The notes beneath the pieces are model-generated. The model did not search any database. It saw nothing but the letters and a program-made list of their open reading frames with translations, and had not been told where the DNA came from. A program made the position numbers and the translations under genes. A stretch of DNA of 64,000 nucleotides, taken from the NCBI GenBank assembly GCA_038380795.1, contig CM076262.1, forward strand, positions 70,638,629 to 70,702,628, written 5' to 3'. Positions 45,894 through 55,660 of this stretch are shown piece after piece; positions within the stretch are counted from its first letter, which is position 1; every line of letters starts with the position of its first letter. The DNA is from Pyrocephalus nanus. Its lineage: Eukaryota > Chordata > Aves > Passeriformes > Tyrannidae.

Positions 45894-48800
45894 AGAGAAG
45901 CTTTTTTTCCCCTGCATCTCAGGCTGCTTTGTTGTTACAGAGTTTGCCCTTGGTGGTTTATGATTGTTCCCACTTGTATTTGATGGAGATACTGATATTC
46001 CAGGTCCTGCAGCTGGAACCCAGGGCCCAGTCTTACGAGCTTTACTGGAAGCTGTGATCACTGTACAACAGAAATACTGATCGGGGTCACTGCTCACAGG
46101 ATCCAAACCCGAAGCCAAATCAGTGGCTCTAGCCAAGTCTGGAGCCTTTAACACTATAATTAGGCCCGTATACAGGGACTGCTGCTCCCACGTAAATGGG
46201 CTCCTTTGCAAACAACATTATGTGTAAGAAAACCGTGGGCCTGCCTGCCACCCACTGCAGGGCTGGAGCCTTGGCAACCTTGTGGATAAAGTGCAGTGAG
46301 AACAGACTCCACTTCAGTGTCTGTCAGCTCAGCTGGCTCTGTGGGGCAGGTATTACTCCAAACATGCTCAGGGAGTCAATTTTCTGCTGAGGAAGAAGTT
46401 GCCATATTTACTTGGCTGTTTCCCTGAGGTTGTTGTCTAGAGATTGCTCAGTCGTGAGAGTGACTTGTCCACCTCCTTTAAAAATACAAAGTAAAATAAC
46501 CCCAAACCAATAGGCCTTTAGGGAGGTAGGAGAAAGAACTCTTCCCACCTGTCCTGGGCATCGCCTGCCTCCTCTGGGGCAGCAGGAGTGCCGGGCGGGA
46601 AGGGGAATGCTTTGCATCCCAGGAAAAGGCAGCAGGTGCGCTGTGAGTTCAGTGAGGCAGAACAGCCTGGTCCGAGGCAGAGCAGCTCCCTGCAGCCGTG
46701 ATAGAGGCTGTGATGAATTCAGTGCTTGTGACAGACTGACAGCCCTGCAGACTGAGATGTGTAGCCACAGGAAGGATGCAGGGAGTGAAGCCAGAGCGGC
46801 AGCTTTCCCTTCCTCACTCACATCCACCCCACACGTGTCCAGGACTCGCACAGCAGCTGCTGCTGGCGGCAGGTGAGCCACTGGCTTCTCTTTGTGCTTC
46901 TCAGTGAGCTGCTCTGAGCCTGCAGTAGAACTAGAGGCATTAAATAGAGATTCGGATTTTCTTGAGTGAAACTGGTTCTAAAAAAATCCAATTTTTTTTT
47001 TCTTTTTTTTCAGTAGAGGGGCAATTTGGCATTTTTGGTAGCTGTTTGCTCCAAGGTTGTACTTCCACGTTCATTTCTGCAACTAGCAGGCAGGAAACAT
47101 CTCAAATAAGCCAAGGGTCACATGGCTCTTCACAGGAGCTGAAGTTGGAAGGGAAAAGGAAACAGTTGCAAGACCCAGGTTGCAGGGCAGACTAGGAACC
47201 TACTGGTGCTGAAACACACCTTGCACAGAGCCCACAGGCTTTCTGGATGTCAGCCATTCGGTCTGCCCTGACTAAGGGTGAAAATTAAAGTAGCTCCAAA
47301 ACACAGGCTTAGCATCTACTCCAAGGCCCCATTACGCTCCAGAATAAGACCCACGTGGCTTAACTGGTAGGTCAGGCTTTTCTTAAACAGGGCTGATAGC
47401 TGAGTTCTATAACTCTAACCCTTCCAAATATAAAAATTCCATGTCCTTCAGTGGGAAGTACATGATATTACCTTCCATTGACTTAACAATCTCAACCATG
47501 TTTATTTAACGCACTCTGACGGAACCTGTCATATGTACAACATACTGGATAATAAGATGCTTTCAAAGTTTATTGCTTAAGAAATTAAGCTTGCATTCCT
47601 TATGCTGTGGTTTATGGGATAAGAGAATATGGACTCCACTGTATACAATAAATGTAGCACCCAGTCCTGCACTCTTAGCACTCCCATAAGTGAATGTATA
47701 TTTAAAGCTGTAAGGCTCTTTTCCTTTTTTTTTTTTGGTTTTGTTTGTTTGGTTGGTTTGTTTTTTGGGGTGTTTGTTTGTTTGTTTTTGGTTTTGTTTT
47801 TGTTTTTCAACAAAACATACAAATTGATTTAGGCTCCAAAGGGATCTGAGGAAGCCTGAAATTTATTAATTAAGGTTGACACTAAGGTCCCTCCTGTCAC
47901 TTGCCTTTTGCCTCCAATAGCAGTGGGTTATCAGCCCCAATTACATCCCTCCTTCTCCTGTGTTTGCTTTTGTTAGGCACTGGGATTATCAGAACGCACA
48001 TATTTTGTCTTTTATGTTTTATGTCATAAAATTTAATAGACTCCACTGATGCTGCAACTTGGCATGAAGTCATTTAGCACGTTTGATTCAAGGGCTAATA
48101 AAAACAAGCCTTCCTGTTATTGTGCATGGTAAATACTGAGATTGATAAAACCCCTTAAGGAGCTAGGTTTATAGCCCAATGAAATCTACACAGATTCATA
48201 TTCCCAAAGGCTGGAAATTTGAAAGATTTGTAAAGCCTGGCCTACACTCAGGTGTTTGTACAGAAGAGAGCCTGCCTATATCTTTAATAGGAATTGTATT
48301 TACTACAGCTTCCATGTGAAGACTGAAATTCCGTATTTCTTTATCAATCCTACTCGAGTAGTTTAAAAGGCCCGGTTATTTTTTATCCAGTTCATCATTC
48401 CTCCTGTATTTTAAAGGATTGCTGGAATCTTGGGAAGTTTTTTTTATTCCATTCCAACTTCAGTCTTTGTCAGCGTAGAGTCAGCAGTACTGGAGAACCA
48501 GCAGAGGGAGCACGGAACACTTCCTTCATCTCCCTCTTACGTAAACACTGGCTTCTGTCTGAGGGGTTCCTTAATTTCATTTCTCTGCAAGAATTTGTTG
48601 CAAGAAAAGGTGATCTGAGGCTCAGATATTACATCTGTGGAAGTCTGGGGGGTGCTGCGTTTCCATGCTGATTACTTGCCTGCTTCCACCACTCTATTCC
48701 CCCTCCTGCTCTGTCCCCTCTGCAAACTGTGCAGTTTTCATGGGAGTATTTCCAAGCTGGGACATCCATCATTCATTCCTGCAGAGATTACGATACGTCA

Positions 48801-49194
48801 TTAGGTTGTCAGGCAAATTGGAAAGTTTGCTCCTTGGGAGCAAAGAGAGCTCCCCGTGCAGCTCCAGGGCTGGAAAGTGTTAATTCCAAAGATTAATATT
48901 TTGAAAAAAAAAAAAAAACAAAACAAAACACCAAAAAAGAAGAAAGAGGAAAAAAAGCAGATGTCAGGAAGAAGCACGGTGTGTTCCTCACACATGCTTT
49001 ACACTTTGCTTAGTGAAACATGCACATCTTAAACCAGAGTTTGCTACAGAGAGTTAAAGGAAACCAAGCAAATTTGAACCCAGATCAAAAATGTGAATTT
49101 AAATTATCGTCAGCCACACAGTCATACAGTTTGAAGCTCAATGCACCCATTATTATGTATTATCATTAAATTTTTAATTAGTAGACAACCCCAT
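45894..49194. other. Intergenic sequence downstream of both genes
   Basis: No gene recognised. From 47725 to 47807 the + strand is purely T and G for 83 bases. From about 47840 to 48420 the sequence is repeat-free with many ATTA/TTAATTA cores and looks like a conserved non-coding element (inference only). An A/C tract lies at about 48904-48933. Confidence 0.45.
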
Positions 49195-50792
49195 TTTGTG
49201 TATTAAAGTTTTTATTCCTTAGTAAGAATTTTTTTTAATCACAAAATAGTGTGGAAATATTTAGATAATAGAATTCATGGAGTGCTGGAAAATACTGAAT
49301 ATAAAGATTGATTTCTAATATATCACATACTAAACTGTTCTAAAACAGCTGGTTTCTTGCAGACAGGATTTATTTTTTTTTTAATAATTTAAGACAGCAT
49401 AAGCTTGTATCAAGCATAAGCATTGTAACAAAAGTGCAACTTTTTCAGCAAATCCTCCCAAAAGATATTTAACTCAAAATATCATTAACACATATTTTTT
49501 TTTCTCCCTACAAAAATAGCATGTCAGACATCATTAATTGGATGTATTAACAACTATTTACATACAGCCACTCTGTAGGCTAGTAAGATTTTTTTTGTTT
49601 TTAACGTTGTTTAAACACAGCGTTTGAGGCAAAACAGTAGCAACAGCAGCAGCAGCAGATGCACCAAACGGACTGACGGACCCCGGACACGCACACACTC
49701 CTCGCCAGGCTGTGGTGTCTCACCTCTTACATAACATTCAAGTGAGATTTCTCACAGTGCTACCTTGGCAACAAACTAAAAATATCTAGGCAAGGTCTTG
49801 GTTTAAGCCTTATTATAAAAGCTTTATCTGTGTGATTATCTGGCGTCTGGTTTGTCTCCAGAAAGGGAAATCGCAGTATTTTGAGCATGGGATGAGGGGA
49901 GAACCCATATGGGAAACTTACCCCAACTGGTTTAATCGTTCCTGATTGCACAGCGAGGTGTTTACCTACGGCCTCCAGTTTGTGTCACTGGGAATTTAGG
50001 ATAGAATGAGTTCAGGCTGATGAGTTGCTCTGTGTTTTCTTGGGTGAGGGAAGGGGGATTCTTTTTGTAGTTCAGTGCAGTAACATTCATTTTATACAGC
50101 AAGGTTCGGGGGGGGGGGGAATCTCTCGGAAACATACTGAATTAAATAAAGACAGGGTGAGAACAAATGCACTTGCCACACCTGTATACCTTAGCCAAAA
50201 AAAAAAAAAAACAAAAACAAAACACAAGGTTATGTAATGGGTCTGACCCTCCTTCCCTTGCACACCCAAAACTCGCTGGAGCCAGCGGCATCCCCGGGTG
50301 CTCAAGGCACTGCAGGTTTGGGCTCAGGGTGCATCCCTCCACGCTCCGGTCCTCGATAAAGTGCTAGCACAGGTGCTGGGGTCTGCCCTTCCTCCCTCGC
50401 CTCGCCCCCTGCCCTCACCCTGAACCCACCCAGGTCTCCCGGACAACAAGTGCAAGTTCCCAAGTGGGACATACGGACACACTGTATAAACTCATTCCAA
50501 ATAAGGTGCCACATTTAAGTTACTCTATATAGAGAAAAAAAAAAAATCCTTACTATGTCCTCTTCCTTCTTCTTTTTTTTTTTTTTTTTCCTTATTTACG
50601 CATTTATAAAGCCAGACATTAAAAAAATACTGAGTAGCAAATTTTATCCTCGACGGTCCTCTTGCGGGGGCCGGGCCCCGGCAGCCCGGCGACCCCTGCC
50701 CTCCGCGGCAAACCGTGGGGTGCGGGTGCCGGCCCGGCGGGCCCTCGGTCCGAGGGGAGGGCGGCGGCGGCGGGAGTGCCCCCGGGGGCTGC
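49195..50792 (-). other. BHLHE41: BHLHE41 3' UTR (inferred extent)
   Basis: On the minus strand the first AATAAA signals after the stop codon are at 49369-49374 and 49211-49216 (read as TTTATT on +). This gives a 3' UTR of about 1.4-1.6 kb, in the range expected for this gene. It includes a CAG5 run (about 49640), a Pumilio-type TGTAAATA on the sense strand at 49562-49555, and a T/G tract in sense orientation at 50222-50199. Confidence 0.55.
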
Positions 50793-51808
50793 TCACGGAC
50801 CCTCGGCACCGGGCTCCTCGGCGGCCGCGGGCTCGGGCTCCTCGCCGGGCTCGGCGGCGGCGGCAGCGAAGGGGTGCGGGAGGTGGGGCGCCGGGGGCAG
50901 CCCGGCGGCGGCGGCCGCCGCCTTCTCAGCGGGGCCGAGCACCGAGGACAGGCAGGGGAAGGAGGCGGCGGCGGCGGCCGCGGCGGCGGCCGCCTGGGCA
51001 GGGATGCCCGGGTAGAGCAGCGGGATGGGGGCGGCGGGGTAGAGATACTTCTCCAGGCTGCCTTTATCCAGGAAGGGCTGCATGTAGGCGGCGGCGGCGG
51101 AGGGCGAGATGAAGTAGAAGGGCAGGCAGAAAGGGGCGGCCGCCGGCTGTCCGAAGGGGGCCCCGCCGCCGCCCGCGCCCAGGGCCATCAGCGAGCCCAG
51201 CAGGGCGGCGTCGGGTCTCACCAGCGCGGCCGCCGCCGCCGCCGCCGCCTCTGCGCCCCTCGCCGCCAGCCCCGGCGGGCCGGGCAGGGGGCTCGGGCCG
51301 CGGTCCAGCTTCCGCCGCTTGGGCGCGGGGGGCAGCTCGTCCCCCGACGGCTCCTGCTTGATGGCCAGGGCGGGCAGAGCCCCGCCGGCCGCCGCCGCCG
51401 CCGCGGGGCCGCGCTCGGGGCGCGCCTCGCCCTCCCCGCCGTAGCCGCTGTCCGTGTCCGTGTCGGTCTCGGCGCTGAGCTCGGCGGCGTGAGTCCGCTG
51501 GATGACGGGCACGCAGTTAGCCTGGCCCTCCGGCTTGTGGCCCGGCGCGCAGGGGGGGGCGGGCGGGGAGGAAGAGGAGGAGGATCCCTTGCTGAGGGGG
51601 CCCGGCGGCGGGGAGAGGAGCTGGGGGCCGGGGAGGAACTGCGAGGAGATGGAGTGCAGGTGGCCGAGGAGCTGGGCGCATCGCTGCTCGCGGGGGGTCC
51701 AGCTCTCGAAGCGGGAGAGGTACTGCAGCACTTCCTTGGCGCACGTCTGAAAGCCCGAGTGGAAGGCGTCCAGGTCGGCCTGCACCGGAGACTTCATGGA
51801 CCGCTCTC
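50793..51808 (-). CDS. BHLHE41: BHLHE41 coding exon 5 (residues 116-453 and stop)
   Basis: 1016 bases with the Orange domain, the TDTDTDSGYGG block, the SUMO-type IKQE, the PKRRKLD nuclear signal, and a C-terminal part rich in Ala, Pro and Gly. The longest alanine run is ten residues, after GIPAQ, encoded by mixed GCC/GCG codons. Stop TGA at 50795-50793. Confidence 0.95.
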
Positions 51809-53036
51809 CTGCGGGGGGGACCGAGCGGGGACAGCGTTTGCCCGCGGCTCCGGCTTGGGGTGCCCCGCTCCGCGCCACCCCTGGATGCCCCCCGCCCCCC
51901 GCCCGCCCCCAGTGCGCCCCCCGGGTCCCGCTTACCATTCTGCAAAGCAATGATCTTCTGGTGCTGCTGCTCCGTTAAGGCTGTGAGCGCTTTCAAGTGT
52001 TTCAAAGTCAGTTCCAGCACCACCGCTTTCTCCAGGTGTCCCAGCGTCTGCAAAGGCGAGGGAAGGGGGGCGGTTTGGCTACCTCCCGGCACGCTTTGGC
52101 TACCGCCGAACGCCGCCTCCGCTAAGTTCGGGGAAGCCGGTCCCCGAGGGGCATTAGGGCTGGGACGGCGGGCAGGCAGCCCGGAGTCCCGGGGGCAGCG
52201 CAGCGGGCAGGCTGCCGGCGCCTGCATCTGCATGTTCATATACGCTCCCCTGCACCTTACCGTCAGTTTGAGATGCTCGGGCAGCAAATCCTTCAGCTGG
52301 GCAATGCATTCGTTAATCCTGTCTCGCCTCTTCTTTTCTATCAGTCTATGTGGCAGTTTGTACGTTTCCTAATTAGCAAGACCCGGAAAAGCCGAGCGTT
52401 AGGCTGAGTCCCCTCGGAACGCCGATCAAAACCAAAACAAATGTCATGCGGACCACATGCCGCGCAAATTATCGCCAAGGCACCGCTTTCCCCGCCGTGC
52501 CAGCTCGCTCGTAAACCCGCTTGCAGTTCGGGGGGCAAGTTAAACGCGCAGCCCCCCCCGGGGATGCTCTTGGGAGTGAATCTGAGCCGTAAAATTCAGC
52601 GAACCCCCAATTAAGCGCTTAAGCGAGAACAGCCCCAGAAAACTTACTCTTACCTTGCTGTCGTCCCTCTTCACGCCTCTTTTGGGTTTGCACATATACA
52701 GGGCAGGGTAGTCCAGCCTGGAGAAAAACACAGAGATCCGGCATCGGCAAGTGCAGCGGGAGCTTGCCTGGCACCTCCTCGATGGGCACACGGCCGCCGA
52801 GCGCTCTGCCCGAAGGGCCGGGCGAGGGATCGCCCGGGTCCGCCCGCGGAGGGAGGCGGCGAGCCCCGCGCCCCGCCGGGGAGCCGGCGCCGCTCCCGGC
52901 GCTCCGCAGCACTTTCCCAAGAAGACGAAAACGCCGAAAAGACACGAGACGGAGATACTGCCCCGCCGCCTTACCCTATAAAATCCCTATGCTCCAGTAG
53001 CTGCCTCTCCGGCAAGCGGGAGATTCCTTCATCCAT
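50793..53036 (-). CDS. BHLHE41: BHLHE41 (DEC2/SHARP1), bHLH-Orange transcriptional repressor (five coding exons, 453 aa)
   Basis: The coding sequence reads, on the minus strand, 53036-52975, 52717-52654, 52368-52261, 52047-51936 and 51808-50793, all GT/AG, totalling 453 aa (human about 482; the difference is mainly in low-complexity Ala/Gly regions). The N-terminus starts MDEGISRLPERQLLEHRDFI. The bHLH spans about residues 44-99, with basic region LPHRLIEKKRRDRINE including the Pro typical of DEC proteins. The Orange domain covers about 131-165 (DAFHSGFQTCAKEVLQYLSR). Further along are the TDTDTDSGYGG block, a sumoylation-type IKQE, the basic PKRRKLD nuclear signal, and Ala-rich C-terminal runs. 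From family knowledge, it binds CACGTG E-boxes, recruits HDACs and represses CLOCK:BMAL1 and its own promoter in the nucleus. There is no WRPW motif, as expected for DEC proteins. Confidence 0.97.
51936..52047 (-). CDS. BHLHE41: BHLHE41 coding exon 4 (residues 79-115 plus one base of 116)
   Basis: 112 bases encoding helix 2 and the linker (TLGHLEKAVVLELTLKHLKA then LTALTEQQHQKIIALQN). Donor GTAAGC, phase 1. Confidence 0.96.
52261..52368 (-). CDS. BHLHE41: BHLHE41 coding exon 3 (residues 43-78)
   Basis: 108 bases, phase 0 on both sides. The exon encodes the DNA-binding basic region, helix 1 and part of the loop (ETYKLPHRLIEKKRRDRINE, then CIAQLKDLLPEHLKLT). Donor GTAAGG at 52260. Confidence 0.96.
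52654..52717 (-). CDS. BHLHE41: BHLHE41 coding exon 2 (completes residue 21, then 22-42)
   Basis: 64 bases between acceptor AG (52719-52718) and donor GTAAGA (52653 down), encoding LDYPALYMCKPKRGVKRDDS and a final Lys, just before the basic region. Confidence 0.95.
52975..53036 (-). CDS. BHLHE41: BHLHE41 coding exon 1 (residues 1-20 plus two bases of 21)
   Basis: ATG at 53036-53034, matching the family N-terminus. Donor GTAAGG at 52974-52969, phase 2. The frame stays open upstream to 53312 but that stretch is G-rich 5' UTR or promoter and has no family similarity. Confidence 0.95.
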
Positions 53037-53191
53037 GTCTGGCAGCGGCTGATGTTTCGTCGCTGCTTTTGACTGAGCCTGCGGGATGCTGAGATCAGTC
53101 TCGGGAGATCCGCGAGCGACGCTGCGCACATGCAGCCTCCGTCCCCCCTCTCCCGTGCAAGTGGCCAAAAGTGTGCGGCGGCTCGTCCTCT

Positions 53192-53208
53192 CCCCCCCCC
53201 CCCCCCCC
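53192..53208 (-). promoter_or_regulatory. BHLHE41: G17 run on the BHLHE41 sense strand (potential G-quadruplex)
   Basis: Seventeen C on the + strand, so seventeen G in sense, followed by further G-runs (the complement of 53228-53250), about 155 bp 5' of the ATG. It probably lies in the 5' UTR or core promoter; the transcription start is not determined. The exact length of a run like this is prone to sequencing error. Confidence 0.55.
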
Positions 53209-53386
53209 AACCACCACCACCACCAACCTCCCCCCACCCTCCCCTTCTCCCAAGTGCCGCCGCCGCCGCTCCCCCCGCCTCTCCCGCCCGCGCTCCCGCT
53301 CCCCGCGCACACGCCCGCAGCTCCCGCCGCCGCCGCCGCGCCTGCCCGCGGGGCACGCGCGCCGCCAGCCAGCCCCGCACCCGGCT

Positions 53387-53392
53387 CACGTG
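53387..53392. promoter_or_regulatory. BHLHE41: CACGTG E-box upstream of BHLHE41
   Basis: Canonical E-box about 350 bp upstream of the start codon, next to GC-box-like GGGGCGGG (around 53403). A second CACGTG is at 54723-54728. In mammals this gene is activated by CLOCK:BMAL1 through such sites and represses itself; application here is inference. Confidence 0.6.
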
Positions 53393-53572
53393 CGGCGCGG
53401 GCGGGGGCGGGACCGGGGAGGGGACGGCGGAGGGGGGAGAACCGGGGAGGGACCGGGGGAGGGATGGGGGGGGGGTCCCGGGGCCGCCCTGCGAGACAGC
53501 GGCTTCCCCCCTCCGTGTGTCGCTGCCGCTGTCATCGTCAGCGTTGCTGCCAGCGATTGCCGTCGCTCTCGC

Positions 53573-53672
53573 CTTTTTATTAATTTCTTTTATTATTTCT
53601 AAATTTTTTCTAATGTTGTTTTTAAAAATAATTTTACTTTTGTATTTTTTTAAAATTATTATTATTTATTTA
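53573..53672. other. AT-rich insert in the BHLHE41 CpG island
   Basis: About 100 bp almost wholly T and A (with TTTTATT and TTATTATT repeats) between two very GC-rich flanks. No known repeat is recognised. Confidence 0.6.
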
Positions 53673-54579
53673 TGGCTGGGGAGGATACCCGCCCGTGGAA
53701 AACATGCCCCGAGGGGGTGTGTGTGGCGGGGGGGTGGAAGAAGGGGAAATAATCGAGCCCCTCTCTTGCAGAGGGGGCGATTAGGGTGTCGCGTTCGCCA
53801 TACGTTGTATATAGATTTAAGGATGCGTGGGCACGGACACGCGTGGTTTTTTTGCGAGGGGCGCAGCTCTCGCCCCGCGGTGATCCCGGCGTCTCCCTCG
53901 CCCGACCTTTGAACGGGAGCCGGGTCCGCCTGCAACGCCGGACCGCGGCAAGACCGCTCCTTATATACACGCGGATTCGCGTATAGAGCCCCATATACAT
54001 CAAAACGCGTATATCTGCAATACAAACATATCTGCTGCTGACGCTGCCCTCGGGCAGCCCCGCACCCGTGCAGAGGGTGACACTGGCAGAAGGATTTGTC
54101 CCCGGTGCAGCGTGACCGGCCCGCGGGAGCCCCGGGACGGGGCGGGGCGGGAGAACCCCCCCTGCCACCCACCCCACCGCGGTTCCCCCCGCCCTCCCTC
54201 GTCCCTGCGCGCCGGGCGCGCCCGCGCAGCCCCCGCTCCCCGCCGGCGGCGGCGGCGGCACCGACAGCCGCCTCCCTAATCCCGTCTCACACTGGTACGA
54301 GCACAGGGCCGGCAACGTGACGCGACCTGCTGCCACATCACTGCCGCCGGCGGCACCGGGCGGCCCTGCCCCGCCGCCGCCCCCCCGCCGCTGCGGGCGC
54401 TGGCACGCGGCGGCACCGGGCACCCCCCGGCCCGGGCAGCCTCCAAATCCCCCTCCCTTTGGGCCGGGCAGCCTGCCAGGACCCCCCCTCCGTGCTCCCC
54501 CCAGCCAGCGGGAGGAGGGGGTGCCGCTGCCCGAGGGAATGGGATGCTCTTCCCCGCGCCCCGTGCAGCGGCGCTGTGT

Positions 54580-54660
54580 GTGCGTGTCCCCGCGGGTGCG
54601 TGTCCCCGCGTGTCCCCGCGTGTGCGCCGTGCCGTGCCGTGCCGTGCCGTGCCCGCACGC
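54580..54660. repeat. Short GC-rich tandem repeats
   Basis: Imperfect copies of 'gcgtgtcccc' (about 54587-54620) are followed by about four to five copies of the pentamer 'ccgtg' at 54625-54650. Both lie in the upstream CpG island. Confidence 0.8.
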
Positions 54661-55430
54661 CGACGCGGCATGTGTGGCCCTGCAACGTGCGGGGTGTGCG
54701 GGGAGAGCAGCGGCCCCGGCCCCACGTGCGGTGCGGGGGGAGAGGACTCCACCACCACCATCCCCCAGCAGAGCCGGGCTGCCGGGCTTCTCTCCGGTAT
54801 TCCCGGCGGGAAGTGTCAGCTGAGGCGATCCATAGCGATGTGTTTATCCCGCGCCGCCAGCCCTGACCGCTCTTGCCTTTCATTTGGTTCGGCTTTGCTC
54901 CCTCCCTCCTTGAGCTGCGTGACCCCCGAACCCCGGGATCCCGCAGCAGCCGGAGGAGGCGAGGGGGAGAATCACCCCAATAAACAGACAACACGCCCCC
55001 GCCTGCCAAAAAAGAGACGGGAACCTCACATTATTGCTTGCTAACGATGGTGCTTTACAGGTAATCTGGCCAGGAGGATAACTCGTGATTTTTGTATGCC
55101 GGGGGAGGGGGGGCTGCTTGAACCGCACTGCCCATAGGTAAAGTGCGAATGAGGTTTTAGGAGCAGCGAAGGCTCTGATGAGGTGTTTGAGGCTCCTGCT
55201 TGGCAGGCAGCAAGCGGCACTGCGGGCTCGTACAGCTCTCTCCTGTTGGCCTGATGGCATTTCCACGCTGTCCGTGCAGCTAAACTGGGGGCTAAATAGG
55301 AACAATGTACATGGATGCCAGGTGCCTATAGGTTATAGGGGTGCGGGTCAGAGGGAGAGGCTTGTGGGCTGCTACAGAGGCAGATGGGAGAATCTGCTGC
55401 TGGTGAGAAAAGCAGACTGATACATTCATT

Positions 55431-55660
55431 CATAGAAGCACAGAATATCCTGAGCTGGAAGGAACCCACTCCTGGCCCTGCACAGGACACCCCAAGAATC
55501 CCAACATGTGCCTGAGAGCATTGTCAGCCTTGGTGCTGTGCCCACTGCCCTGGGGAGCCTGTTCAGTGCCAACCACCCTCTGGGGGAAGAACCTTTTCCT
55601 GAGATCCAACCTGAACCTCCCCTGACACAGCTTCAGGCCACTGCTTTGGATAAAGCTGGA
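55431..55660 (-). mobile_element. CR1 LINE fragment (minus orientation)
   Basis: Antisense terminus 'agcacagaatatcctgagc' is followed by 'cctgcacaggacaccccaag', 'gggagcctgttcagtgcc' and 'gagatccaacctgaacctcc'. It is the same subfamily as the + copy at 38.6 kb. Confidence 0.85.

Larger units (their letters stand above)
50640..54900. other. CpG island spanning BHLHE41 and its upstream region
   Basis: CpG density is very high from the last exon through about 1.9 kb upstream of the ATG, interrupted by an AT-rich 100 bp at 53573-53672. Islands of this size covering the whole gene are typical of developmental and bHLH repressor genes. Confidence 0.85.

Noticed and set aside
50715..51953. 412-codon + strand frame antisense to BHLHE41
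   Set aside because: A shadow of the GC-rich last exon, with no independent evidence.
53037..53312. In-frame N-terminal extension of BHLHE41
   Set aside because: The frame is open to 53312 but encodes Gly/Trp runs from the G tract; the family N-terminus starts at 53036.
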